From the NCBI GenBank assembly GCA_041391125.1, contig JAWKON010000012.1:62001-126000 (forward strand): a DNA stretch of 64,000 bases. The letters are read 5' to 3'. Source of the DNA: JACKBC01 sp041391125. GTDB taxonomy: Bacteria > Chloroflexota > Anaerolineae > Caldilineales > Caldilineaceae. Of this stretch, positions 53,043 to 62,015 are shown piece after piece. Positions within the stretch are counted from its first letter, which is position 1; each line of letters begins with the position of its first letter. A program made the position numbers and the translations under genes. The notes beneath the pieces are model-generated. The model was not told the origin of the DNA. It saw nothing but the letters and a program-made list of their open reading frames with translations, and made no database searches.

Positions 53043-54286
53043 ATGAGCGATCACAAAGCTGCTTACGAAATTTTGGCTGCCGACCTGGAAAACCAGGGGT
53101 TGGACGTTAACGCCATCAAAGAGGCGATCAAAAATCATCACATTGAAACGCCGAGTTGGGGCTATGCCAACAGCGGCAGCGCTTTAAAGCGTTTCCTGGC
53201 CCGGCGCGGCGACCACCACGCGTGAAAAGATGGACGACGCCGCCATGGGTCCACAAGATGACCGGCATTGCGCCCACCGTGGCCGTCCACATCCCGTGGG
53301 ACAAGCCCGAAGATGGCGACTATGACGCCTTCCGCCAATACGCCGAAGAGCAGGGCGTGCGCATCGGCGCTGTCAATCCCAACGTGTTTCAGGATGACCA
53401 GTACAAGCTGGGCTCCTTTGGCAACCCGGACAGCGGCGTGCAGGAGCAGGCGCTGGATCACATGCTCGAATGCTGCGAGATCATGACCAAAACCAACAGC
53501 GACATTCTGAGCCTTTGGTTTGCCGATGGCACCAATTATGCTGGGCAGGACAATCTGCGCGCCCGCAAGCGTCGCTTTGAGCAGGCGCTGGCCACTACAT
53601 ATCAAAATCTGCCGGCGGGCGGACGCATGTTGGTCGAATACAAATTTTTCGAGCCCGCTTTTTACAGCACCGACGTGCCGGATTGGGGGACGGCCTACGC
53701 CTGGTGTCTAAAGCTAGGCGAACAGGCGCAGGTGCTGGTAGACTTGGGCCACCATGCCCAGGGCGTCAACATTGAGCAGATTGTGGCCTTTTTGCTGGAT
53801 GAGGGGCGGCTGGGCGGCTTCCACTTTAACAACCGCAAATATGCCGATGACGATCTGATCGTGGGCAGCGTCAACCCGTACGAGCTTTTCCTTATATATA
53901 ATGAATTGAACAGCGCCGCCTTTGGCCAGGATGAGCCGGCCCGCACCACGGCCCAAAACATTGCCTACATGATCGACCAGTGCCACAACATTGAGGGCAA
54001 GATCGCTCCCATGATCCAGTCGGTGCTCAACTGCCAGGAGGCATTTGCCAAATCCATGCTGGTGAATCAAAAAGCGCTGGCCGATGCCCAAACTGCCGGT
54101 GAAGTGCTGGCCGCCCACAACCTGCTCAACAGCGCCTATCGCACCGATGTGCGCCCGCTACTGGCCCAGGTGCGGGCGGAAATGGGAACGCCCGCCGACC
54201 CCATTGCGGCCTACAAAGCCAGTGGCTACGAAGAGCAGATTCGCGCGGTGCGCGGCGTGAAAGCTTCCAGCGGCGGATTCCAATAA
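53043..54286 (+). CDS. rhaI: L-rhamnose isomerase (RhaI type), frameshifted
   Basis: Converts L-rhamnose to L-rhamnulose with two divalent metals in a TIM barrel. The first 45 residues end TPSWGYANSG. After at least three small indels between about 53170 and 53255 the homology resumes at HKMTGIAPTVAVHIPWDKPE. It contains the landmarks LWFADGTNYAGQDN, EYKFFEPAFYSTDVPDWG, VDLGHHAQGVNIEQIVA and GGFHFNNRKYADDDL with metal-binding His and Asp. This is the alternative isomerase type of Pseudomonas stutzeri and Mesorhizobium, unlike E. coli RhaA. Density of indels suggests a low-quality stretch rather than decay. Confidence 0.92.
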
Positions 54287-54320
54287 TACAATCCTGATAG
54301 CCCGGCAGATTTAAAGAATC

Positions 54321-54371
54321 GCCACAAAAGGCACAAAATCTTCATTTCTGTGCCTTTTGTGTTTTTGTGGC
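54321..54371. repeat. Hairpin repeat built on CACAAAAGGCACAAAA
   Basis: The left arm GCCACAAAAGGCACAAAA (54321-54338) and right arm 54349-54371 as its complement with TGTGTTTTTGTGGC. It lies between rhaI and rhaEW. Confidence 0.8.
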
Positions 54372-54402
54372 TATTATAAATATAAATTGAGCGGAGAAAT
54401 AA

Positions 54403-56466
54403 ATGCCTCAAAATCTTTGGGATGAAGCAGAAGCACGTCTAAATCCGGCGCTGGATGGGCTGGTCTATCGCAGCAATTTGCTGGGCCGCGACCGCGCCGT
54501 GGTCAATATTTATGGCGGCAACACCAGCGTCAAACTCAACGAAAAGGACCATTTGGGCCGCGATGTCAAAGTGCTGTGGGTCAAAGGCTCGGGCAGCGAT
54601 GTGGCCACCATTGCCGAAAAGGGCTTTGCCGGACTGCGGCTGCTGGAAATCCTGCCGCTCATGCAGCGCGCCGCCATGAGCGACGAGGAGATGGTCGAAT
54701 ATCTTTCGCACTGCACCCATGCGCTGGGCCGGCCGCGCCAATCCATCGAGACGCTGCTGCACGCCTTTACGCCCGCCGACCACGTGGACCACACGCATCC
54801 CGATGCCGTGATCAGCCTGGCCTGCGCCGAGGGCGGGCAGGAGCTTTGCCGCCAACTGTGGGGCGAGCGCATGGTTTGGGTGGACTACATTCGGCCCGGC
54901 TTTACGCTGAGCAAGTGGATTGGCGAAGGCATTCGCGCCAATGAGAAAGCCGATCTGGTCGTCATGGGCAAACACGGGCTGGTGACCTGGGGCGATGATG
55001 CGCGCAGCTGCTACGATCAAAGCATCCGCGTGATTCAGGAGGCCGAGGACTTTATCGAGAGCAGGCGCAACGGGCGCCAGATTTTCGCCGGCGCCGCGGT
55101 GGCCACCATGGAAGCCGCCCAGCGCCACGAGGTGTTGGGCCGCGTGCTGCCCCATTTGCGCGGGCTGGTCAGCGCGCAGCGACCGGCTATTTTGTCATAC
55201 GACGACAGCGCCGACGTGCTCGATTTTGTCAATAGTGCGGGCAGCGCCGAGCTATCGCAGGTGGGCGCGGCTTGCCCCGATCATCTGGTGCATACCAAGC
55301 GGCAGCCGCTCTTTGTAGATTGGACGCCGGCGCGCGGCGTCGATGCGCTGCTGGAAACGTTGACCGGCGCCGTGGCCGCTTTTGGCCAGGATTATCAAGC
55401 CTATTTTGACCGCTGCAGCCAGCCCGGCGACCAGATTCGCGACCCGTATCCGCGCGTAGTGTTGATTCCCGGCCTGGGCATGATCAACACGGGCGCCGAT
55501 GCGCAGGCGGCAGACGTAAGCCGCCAGCTTTATCACCGCGCCATCAACGTGGCGGGCGGCAGCCAGGCGGTGAGCCGCTTTGTGAGCTTGACCGAGCAGG
55601 AGGCGTTTGACGTTGAATATTGGCCGCTGGAATTATACAAGTTGAGCCTGAAGCCGCCGCCCAAAGAGATGGAGGGGCGCGTGGCCGTGGTTACCGGCGG
55701 CGCTTCTGGCATTGGCCGCGCCATTGCGCAGCGGCTGGCCCAAGATGGCGCGCACGTGGCCATTTTGGACATTAATTTGGAAGGCGCACAGCAGGTGGCC
55801 GAAGGCTTGGTCAAAAAGCATGGTTACCAGCGGGCCATTGCGCTGCACTGCAACGTGACCGACGAAGCCGCGGTGCAGGAAGCGTTCCGGCAGGTCACGC
55901 TGGCCTATGGCGGGGCGGATGTGGTGGTGAGCAACGCCGGCATTGCCTTTGCCGCGCCCATCGAGGAGACCACGCTGGCCGACTGGAATCGCACCATGTC
56001 GATTTTGGGTACCGGCTATTTCTTGATCAGCCGCACGGCGGTCGACCTGTGGAAAAAGCAGCAGATGGGCGGCAGCTTGATTTACATTGCCAGCAAGAAC
56101 AGCGTCTTTGCCGGACGCAACGCTGCGGCCTACAGCGCGGTCAAAGCGGCGGAGCTGCACATGGCGCGCTGTCTGGCCGAAGAGGGCGGCGCCTTTGGCA
56201 TCCGCGTCAATTCGGTGTTGCCGGATGCTGTGTTGCAGGGCAGCGGCATTTGGGAAGGCGGCTGGCGGGCGGCGCGGGCGGCCAGCTCTGGCATCAAGCC
56301 GGAAGAGTTGGATGATTATTATCGCAAACGCACCACACTGCGCGTCAATGTGTACCCGGCAGATATTGCCGAAGCGGTCAGCTTTTTGGCCGGTCCGCGG
56401 GCGGCCAAAACCACCGGTGGCGCCTTGACGGTGGATGGCGGCGTGGCGGGCGCCTATTTGCGCTAG
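54403..56466 (+). CDS. rhaEW: Bifunctional rhamnulose-1-phosphate aldolase/lactaldehyde dehydrogenase
   Basis: 687 residues. The N-terminal class II aldolase half (about 1-420) has DHVDHTHPDAVISLACA with the metal histidines and LVVMGKHGLVTWG. It cleaves rhamnulose 1-phosphate to dihydroxyacetone phosphate and L-lactaldehyde. The C-terminal SDR half (about 428-687) has the NAD site VVTGGASGIGRAIAQRLA and the catalytic Tyr-x3-Lys (YSAVKAAEL), with Ser in YIASKNS. It oxidises lactaldehyde to lactate. The fusion is the RhaEW form characterised from Chloroflexus aurantiacus and Bacillus. GGAG is seven bases before the ATG. Last gene of the operon. Confidence 0.94.
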   Translation: MPQNLWDEAEARLNPALDGLVYRSNLLGRDRAVVNIYGGNTSVKLNEKDHLGRDVKVLWVKGSGSDVATIAEKGFAGLRLLEILPLMQRAAMSDEEMVEYLSHCTHALGRPRQSIETLLHAFTPADHVDHTHPDAVISLACAEGGQELCRQLWGERMVWVDYIRPGFTLSKWIGEGIRANEKADLVVMGKHGLVTWGDDARSCYDQSIRVIQEAEDFIESRRNGRQIFAGAAVATMEAAQRHEVLGRVLPHLRGLVSAQRPAILSYDDSADVLDFVNSAGSAELSQVGAACPDHLVHTKRQPLFVDWTPARGVDALLETLTGAVAAFGQDYQAYFDRCSQPGDQIRDPYPRVVLIPGLGMINTGADAQAADVSRQLYHRAINVAGGSQAVSRFVSLTEQEAFDVEYWPLELYKLSLKPPPKEMEGRVAVVTGGASGIGRAIAQRLAQDGAHVAILDINLEGAQQVAEGLVKKHGYQRAIALHCNVTDEAAVQEAFRQVTLAYGGADVVVSNAGIAFAAPIEETTLADWNRTMSILGTGYFLISRTAVDLWKKQQMGGSLIYIASKNSVFAGRNAAAYSAVKAAELHMARCLAEEGGAFGIRVNSVLPDAVLQGSGIWEGGWRAARAASSGIKPEELDDYYRKRTTLRVNVYPADIAEAVSFLAGPRAAKTTGGALTVDGGVAGAYLR

Positions 56467-56509
56467 ATATAGTTACGGTTTTTATTTGAACTTTCGCTCA
56501 ATGAGACTT

Positions 56510-56546
56510 AAGGGAGACGCGGTCAAAGCCGGGTCTCCCTTTTTAT
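56510..56546 (+). terminator. Terminator of the rhamnose operon
   Basis: An AAGGGAGAC/GTCTCCCTT stem, extended by CGG/CCG, followed by a T-run. Confidence 0.88.
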
Positions 56547-56753
56547 TTTGGCTGCGCTTGCGGCTATAAAATGCTCACCGTATGGAAGAAGTATAAATAT
56601 CGTATAGGTTTTTAAGTCCCAGCTAGTACTTTAGTCCTACTCACATTCTACGGCATATGCGGTATAATAAGCTCAGTTCTTATGTGACAGTCCCATTCTG
56701 CTCCGTATATAAGAAACTCTATTTTAGCAATCATACAGTAAAGACCAGGATTT

Positions 56754-58706
56754 ATGTCTCTATTTGAACGCATTTCAGATCAGGTGCATTCAATTGAATT
56801 ACGGCTGAATTCATTACGTCGGGAGTTGGACCACGCTCGGCTATCGGCTGCCGCGTTGGATGCTGCCTTGGGTGAAGTCGATTCTTCGGCCAAAGAGCTT
56901 ACCCGCTGCATTAGCCATCTTAACCTCTTTCATGAAATCCTGATGCAGTTGGATTGTGATGGACTGACGCTTAAGGAAGCCATTGCGCGGGCGCTGCAAT
57001 CCATTTGGCAAAAAGTGCCGTTGAGTTATGCCGTCCTTATTTTGGGCGAGGCGGAACTGGGTCCCTATTATTATCAGGAAATGCATGGGGTTGAAAAGCC
57101 GTGGGAATATTTGGGGAAGGAATGTCCTTTTCCGCTGTCCGGTGTGTTGGCCCAAACGCTGTTGCGCAAGTCCGATCCCACGGCGCCTGATCATCTGTGC
57201 ATAAACGATATTCGCGCCCAAAAACGTCCCACTGTTGATGAGTTTCCGTGGATGCCCCGGCATGGCTCCATGTTGATTCTGCCGCTGCGGCTCAATAATT
57301 ACAGTTTGGCTAAAGGCGTTCTTGTGGTGGGGCGCAGCGTGCAAGATGGCTTTGCCGACGCGCAGATGCGGCACGAGTTTGAAGATGTGGCCAAGAATCT
57401 GGCGCATCTCATCTATTATGCGCAGATGCGCCATGAATTAACCCGGCAGACCGAGCAATTGGTCAATGTGCAGTTGGCGACGCGTGAAATTGCGCGGGCG
57501 CAAAGCGTGGACGACGTGCTGCAGATTCTGACGCGTAAAATTGGTGAAGTGATCAGCGATGTCGATGTAGAAGTCTATTTGCGCAGCGTGGAAGCCATCT
57601 ATGATTCGCACATTGACCCGAATGAGCCTGAATTGTATTTATACGAAAACAATAGCTATCTCGAACAGCCGCTCTCTGGGCAGCTCCGGCAAATGTTTGC
57701 CTGGACCATGCGCGTGGGGGAGCCGGTTTTCTACTATCCGACCCGACTGGATGCCGAGCCGGAGCATGCTTATTACAGCATTTCGGGGCCGGCTATGGTG
57801 GTGCCAATTGTGGGGAAAGAGTATACCTTTGGCGTTATCCAGGTGTTGGCGCGTAATGAAGCGCGCTTGCTAGATGAAACCGACACGCTTGTGATGCGTT
57901 CCATCGCCAACACCGTTGCCGTGGCGCTGAAAAGCGTGGATCTGGATTTGGGCAAAACACAATCGCAAATTAGTTCGCTGCAAACCCTGATTACGTTGGC
58001 GGAAGAGCAGACTGGTCTGTTTGTGGGACACAGCCAGCGCGTGGCGCACAATGCCAGCCTGATTGCGCGCCGGGTGGGGGTGGATGACAAAATGTGGTCG
58101 CAGATTCGGGCCGCCGCCGCGCTGCACAATGTGAGTATCCTGATTAGCCCGCTCGCCGGACGCAACCGCGGGGCAATGGAAAGCCTGGATAATGTACAGC
58201 ATCAGACTGCGTTGAGTAGTTCATTGCTGCGTCAAATGCGATTTGAGCCCGCCATTATTCACCTGGTTGAAATGGCGGCCCATCCATATGGTTTGCACGA
58301 AATGCTTACTCCATCAGAAGTACACGTTTTGTCAGAGCATGCTCATTATTTTACCAATGACGCCTTTTTTCGTAATGGTGCGGACAGCACAGAACGCGCA
58401 TATAGTGCAACCTATGCAATCAATACACATCGCAACCCTAGCCGCTTAAATCAACTCTTTGTCTTCCAAAATTCAGCCCAGTTAGGCGCTCAGATTATTC
58501 AGCTTGCCGATGCATTTGACACCTGGCTTTGTTCAGCTACCAACCGCCAAATTTACTCTCTCGAAACCCAACTTCAATATCTTGATTCGCAAGCAGGCGT
58601 AACGCACGAGCCCCACTTAATTGCACTTCTCCAATCGCTCCTCAAAGAGGAACAGATTGCATTACCCAAGCGAGCCCAAAAGCAACCGGTGCTTCTGCGC
58701 GTCTGA
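56754..58706 (+). CDS. GAF-type sensor with degenerate HD-GYP-like domain
   Basis: 650 residues. A coiled-coil start (about 1-60) is followed by two GAF-like domains (about 60-225 and 240-395). The last 240 residues follow the HD-GYP pattern but with most metal ligands changed: FVGHSQRVAHNASLIARRVG keeps the first His, HD becomes HN (AALHNVSIL), the lysine after it is gone, and the HHE-GYP region reads AAHPYGLHEM. Cyclic-di-GMP hydrolysis is therefore unlikely and a binding or scaffold role more likely (inference). The gene stands alone, with an A/T-rich upstream region carrying TATAAT at 56663-56668. Confidence 0.75.
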   Translation: MSLFERISDQVHSIELRLNSLRRELDHARLSAAALDAALGEVDSSAKELTRCISHLNLFHEILMQLDCDGLTLKEAIARALQSIWQKVPLSYAVLILGEAELGPYYYQEMHGVEKPWEYLGKECPFPLSGVLAQTLLRKSDPTAPDHLCINDIRAQKRPTVDEFPWMPRHGSMLILPLRLNNYSLAKGVLVVGRSVQDGFADAQMRHEFEDVAKNLAHLIYYAQMRHELTRQTEQLVNVQLATREIARAQSVDDVLQILTRKIGEVISDVDVEVYLRSVEAIYDSHIDPNEPELYLYENNSYLEQPLSGQLRQMFAWTMRVGEPVFYYPTRLDAEPEHAYYSISGPAMVVPIVGKEYTFGVIQVLARNEARLLDETDTLVMRSIANTVAVALKSVDLDLGKTQSQISSLQTLITLAEEQTGLFVGHSQRVAHNASLIARRVGVDDKMWSQIRAAAALHNVSILISPLAGRNRGAMESLDNVQHQTALSSSLLRQMRFEPAIIHLVEMAAHPYGLHEMLTPSEVHVLSEHAHYFTNDAFFRNGADSTERAYSATYAINTHRNPSRLNQLFVFQNSAQLGAQIIQLADAFDTWLCSATNRQIYSLETQLQYLDSQAGVTHEPHLIALLQSLLKEEQIALPKRAQKQPVLLRV

Positions 58707-58735
58707 AATGTATAAGTCAAAACACGACACAAAAT

Positions 58736-58768
58736 AAAGAGGAAGCAAGATTCACTTGCTCCCTCTTT
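58736..58768. terminator. Terminator between convergent genes
   Basis: AAAGAGGAAGCAAG pairs with CTTGCTCCCTCTTT, with A/T runs on both sides. Confidence 0.85.
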
Positions 58769-58825
58769 GACCATCCACGATATTCGCAGCGATTCAATAA
58801 GACTTGGCCCTGCCTCTTTTTACCG

Positions 58826-59125
58826 CTACATCTGAAAGCGCCCGGAATCAGTCACCACTTTTTGGGTATAATTAATCACATACGCCTGCAACTTGCTCTG
58901 CAAGCGTTTCCAGCTTTCATTCTGCATCACCTCTAGCAGCCGCTCGCGGCTATCCACAACCACGCTGGCATACATTTGCGGCCCTTCTCCATACATGGTA
59001 TACAGAATTTCTGTGGGCTCAATGCCGAGCTTCATCAGGCGCGGCGCAAACTCGCGCACCATAAATTCAGAGAAATCTTGTTCCCTGCCAATTTTAATGT
59101 CCCATTGCATCAACAGCTTGACCAT
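58826..59125 (-). CDS. Small protein, possible dimeric alpha-beta barrel
   Basis: 99 residues from ATG 59125 (AAAGGA upstream). The pattern strand-helix (VKLLMQWDIKIGREQDFSEF), a second strand (EILYTMYGEGPQMYASVVV) and helix (SRERLLEVMQNESWKRLQSK) with a final strand (YVINYTQKVV) fits a ferredoxin-like dimeric alpha-beta barrel of the ABM/NIPSNAP kind. No catalytic residues can be named. Divergent from the large membrane protein at 59200. Confidence 0.6.
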   Translation of the reverse strand: MVKLLMQWDIKIGREQDFSEFMVREFAPRLMKLGIEPTEILYTMYGEGPQMYASVVVDSRERLLEVMQNESWKRLQSKLQAYVINYTQKVVTDSGRFQM

Positions 59126-59199
59126 GAAATTCGGGCCTGTCCTTTCATCCACATAATTTAACAAGGAGCTATTCGGCCTTTTGCCAGAATATTCTCACA

Positions 59200-61386
59200 A
59201 TGCCAAGATACCAGATGCACCCCAGAATTGCAACTTCCCATCAGCGGTTGCAAAGCAGATGTTCGCTGCAATCTCATGCTTCTCTTATCCGGTTAATTGC
59301 AGCCGTTGTGGCCCTATGGCTGGCGTATACGCCGGTCGTTGCCGCTGGGGATCCAGCGTTGGAAACGGCCGCACAGACGCCAGCGGACATGCCGCAGTAT
59401 GTGCTCACCCCCATTGAATCGACCGCCATTGAACTGCAAGCCCACACGGTCGACTATCGCCTATTTATCACAGCAGAGGGGCAGCTCCAACTGGCAGTGA
59501 ACGCCCAATATCGCCTCTTCAATCCCGGCGCCGAGGCCATTACGCAACTGGTGCAGCTGCGAAATGTGGCTCCGGCTAACGGCGCCCCAAACCCACCACC
59601 CGCCGATCTGGCGCTGCTGTTGGATGAGCAGCTGCTATCGCTGCAACCGGCGGCTGACGCCAGCTACACCACGCTGATCGGTTTAGCCGCCGACGGGCGC
59701 AGCACCGTGCGCGTGCAGTATACCCTGTTGCTGGCGGAGCAGGCGCTGCCTCTTTTGCGCTACAGCGTAGCCCACATGCCGCAGTGGCCGGGCGCCGCCA
59801 GCCTGCGCGTCACCATTACGCTGCCCGAATCGCTGTCCGCCGACCAGTGGCTGCGGATTGAACCGGCGGGCTGGACATTCACGCCTTCAGATAATGCCCG
59901 CGAGCCGGCCGTGCAGTGGCTGCGCGAGCCCGGTTTCCCCGAGCAGACTTTTGTTTTGCAATTTATCAATCCTGCCGTAAACGCGCAATTGCGGGCCGCC
60001 CAACAGACCGCCCAGAGTGCGCCATCTGCGGCGACCCGGGGGGAGGTGGCCCGACTCTACCAGCAGATTTACAGCGATCCAGCCATCAACAATACCGGTG
60101 ATTCCGGCGAAATTGGCGTGCGCGAGCGTTTTTACGCCCAGGCGTTGGCCGCCTATTTGGACGGCATCGACTCTGCACCGGGCGGCGGTTCCGCCGAGGT
60201 CGGCGCCTTGCACGCCGGGCTGGCTGCGCTTTACCGCAGCCGTGTGGTCGGCGGCGCCCAGGATGAGCAGTATGTTTCGCTCATGGTGGCCGAGATTGAC
60301 CGCGCGCTCGACACGCTGGCCCCCGATGCCCGCCAGCGCCCCGAGCTGCTCCGCTGGCGGCTGGAAGGGCTCTATACGCTCTTTCAACAGGCGCGCAACC
60401 GGCAAGATTGGAGCGGCGCCCTGACGCTGCTCGATCAGCTGCAAAGCCAGTTGAGCACCGGCGCCGCCGCGGACGGCCGCTTGACAGCAGCCGATCTGGA
60501 GAGCGAGCGCCAGGCCATCCGCGTGCAGCAGGCGCTGGCAGTGCTGGCCAAAGGGGAGACGGATGCCGCCATTGCGCTGGCCGGCCCCGATATTCAAAAC
60601 GCGGCATTGGCGCCGGCGCCGGACCTGCAAAGCCTCTTTGCCAATTGGCAGATCAGCAGCACCTTGACTGCCGAAAGCACAACCGTGGATGTGCTGGCCT
60701 TCCCTGCCGCCGGACAGGCAGCCGCCGCCCGCAACGCGCTGCAAAATATTATTACGCGCTGGCAAACCGTTTCCACGGACCACACGATTCAGCTGGATGA
60801 CGAACCCAATCCCGCGTCCAACGAGCCGCTGCATTTCCGCATAGCGTCAACGGCCAACACTTCGCATCTGCCGCTGGTGCAGGCGCTGCCCGACAATGCC
60901 AACTGGGCGCTCTTGCGGGCGCTGCTCACCCAGCTCAACCCGGCCATTGAAAGCAGCGGCCTCTTTCTGCGGCGCCACACCGAGATGAGCCAGCCGCTGG
61001 ATCTGCGCAGCGTGGGCGACCATTGGAACGCCCTGGCGGCCAATCTAAGCCAGCAAGCTACTGCCTTCGAGGCCGAGGCCACGCGATTAAGCGGCGAAGG
61101 TATTGCCAAAGATGGCGCGGCGCTGCAGGCGCAAATTCAGGGGGTGAACTATCACAATGCGGCCCAGGTGTGGCGTGCGCTATTGCGCAACAGCCGCGTC
61201 ACCGTGATTTTGCAGGCCGGCGGCGGGTCCCCCACCGCGCGCGCCTGGCTGACCACGGTGGATGCGCCGCCCCAATTGTTTAAGCTACAGGCGCAAACAA
61301 TCAACCCGCTGCGCTTGTTGGGCCTTGTGCTCGCGGTTGTGTTGGTGATTTTGGGCTTGTCGGGGCTGCTGTGGTGGCTGTTGTAA
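59200..61386 (+). CDS. Large exported, C-terminally anchored protein of unknown family
   Basis: 728 residues. A signal sequence (LIRLIAAVVALWLAYTPVVA, after a long basic start that may be too long) precedes a beta-rich domain (about 60-270) resembling an immunoglobulin-like fold, then an Ala/Leu/Gln-rich helical region (about 270-480). A second mixed domain follows, and a C-terminal membrane helix (LLGLVLAVVLVILGLSGLLW) with almost no tail. Orientation would place nearly all of it outside the cell. I recognise no domain. Its neighbours (GAF/HD-GYP-like gene, small barrel protein, cold shock) give no clear role. Confidence 0.6.
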   Translation: MPRYQMHPRIATSHQRLQSRCSLQSHASLIRLIAAVVALWLAYTPVVAAGDPALETAAQTPADMPQYVLTPIESTAIELQAHTVDYRLFITAEGQLQLAVNAQYRLFNPGAEAITQLVQLRNVAPANGAPNPPPADLALLLDEQLLSLQPAADASYTTLIGLAADGRSTVRVQYTLLLAEQALPLLRYSVAHMPQWPGAASLRVTITLPESLSADQWLRIEPAGWTFTPSDNAREPAVQWLREPGFPEQTFVLQFINPAVNAQLRAAQQTAQSAPSAATRGEVARLYQQIYSDPAINNTGDSGEIGVRERFYAQALAAYLDGIDSAPGGGSAEVGALHAGLAALYRSRVVGGAQDEQYVSLMVAEIDRALDTLAPDARQRPELLRWRLEGLYTLFQQARNRQDWSGALTLLDQLQSQLSTGAAADGRLTAADLESERQAIRVQQALAVLAKGETDAAIALAGPDIQNAALAPAPDLQSLFANWQISSTLTAESTTVDVLAFPAAGQAAAARNALQNIITRWQTVSTDHTIQLDDEPNPASNEPLHFRIASTANTSHLPLVQALPDNANWALLRALLTQLNPAIESSGLFLRRHTEMSQPLDLRSVGDHWNALAANLSQQATAFEAEATRLSGEGIAKDGAALQAQIQGVNYHNAAQVWRALLRNSRVTVILQAGGGSPTARAWLTTVDAPPQLFKLQAQTINPLRLLGLVLAVVLVILGLSGLLWWLL

Positions 61387-61427
61387 ATGGTGCGAAAAGC
61401 GTGGATTTTTTGCACAGATTTGCGTTT

Positions 61428-61456
61428 TTGACGAAAAAAGTGCATGTGCGTATAAT
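61428..61456 (+). promoter_or_regulatory. Promoter of the cold-shock gene (TTGACG-17-TATAAT)
   Basis: TTGACG at 61428-61433 and a consensus TATAAT at 61451-61456 are spaced 17 bases. Transcription would start near 61463, giving a leader of about 137 bases. Confidence 0.85.
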
Positions 61457-61495
61457 AGCGATTGTCAGACGCTGTAGGTTTTATGTGTAAACATG

Positions 61496-61538
61496 GCGCG
61501 CTTTTGGGCTTACTGGGTCTGAGAGTCGCGCTTTTTTT
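61496..61538 (+). promoter_or_regulatory. Terminator-like hairpin in the cold-shock leader
   Basis: GCGCG (61496-61500) can pair with CGCGC (61527-61531), immediately followed by seven T. It lies between promoter and gene, where attenuation or a temperature-dependent fold could act. The stem is short and the loop long, so this is tentative. Confidence 0.4.
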
Positions 61539-61599
61539 ATACCTGAAACCTACGTTGGCGTCATAGTCAATGCGTTCATAGGAGTAAGGAGGTTTCTTT

Positions 61600-61815
61600 A
61601 TGGGAGAGCGCAAGATAGGTACGGTTAAGTGGTTTAATGATCGAAAGGGCTATGGTTTCATTGCTCAGGAGAATGGGAACGATGTATTCGTACATTATTC
61701 CGCGGTGTTGGGCGATGGATACAAGAGTCTGATCGAGGGACAGCGTGTAGAATTCACCATTGAAGAAGGACCCAAAGGACCCGCCGCAGCTGCTGTACAG
61801 AAGCTGGGGCAATAA
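61600..61815 (+). CDS. Cold-shock domain protein (CspA family)
   Basis: 71 residues with both RNA-binding motifs, RNP1 KGYGFI and RNP2 DVFVHY, in the five-stranded OB fold (GTVKWFNDRKGYGFIAQ). It binds single-stranded RNA/DNA and melts RNA structure. A strong AAGGAGG precedes the ATG. A strong promoter and long leader upstream, and a terminator downstream, make it a single-gene unit like many csp genes. Confidence 0.95.
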   Translation: MGERKIGTVKWFNDRKGYGFIAQENGNDVFVHYSAVLGDGYKSLIEGQRVEFTIEEGPKGPAAAAVQKLGQ

Positions 61816-61855
61816 AGTAGGATCTGCACCACGTAGTAGCTAAACCACAATCACC

Positions 61856-61898
61856 AAGGGGGGAAAGACAGGAGAATTTTCTGGACTTTCCCTTTTTT
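61856..61898 (+). terminator. Terminator of the cold-shock gene
   Basis: GGGAAAG (61861-61867) pairs with CTTTCCC (61886-61892), followed by TTTTTT. Confidence 0.85.
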
Positions 61899-61963
61899 AA
61901 TTCCCGCTCTTCCTCTTTATTCCGATGCGTGTTATAGAAAATAAGGTACCTACCAACCCGTTC

Positions 61964-62006
61964 CCTGAGCTTGTCGAAGGGAACACCAGCCTTCGACAAG
62001 CTCAGG
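61964..62006. repeat. Hairpin repeat, TTCGACAGGCTCAG family, copy 3
   Basis: Arms 61964-61980 and 61990-62006. Relative to copy 1 the left arm changes CCTG to CTTG and the right arm changes CAGG to CAAG, a compensated pair. It ends ten bases before the GH4 stop codon. Confidence 0.92.
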
Positions 62007-62015
62007 CCACAAAGG

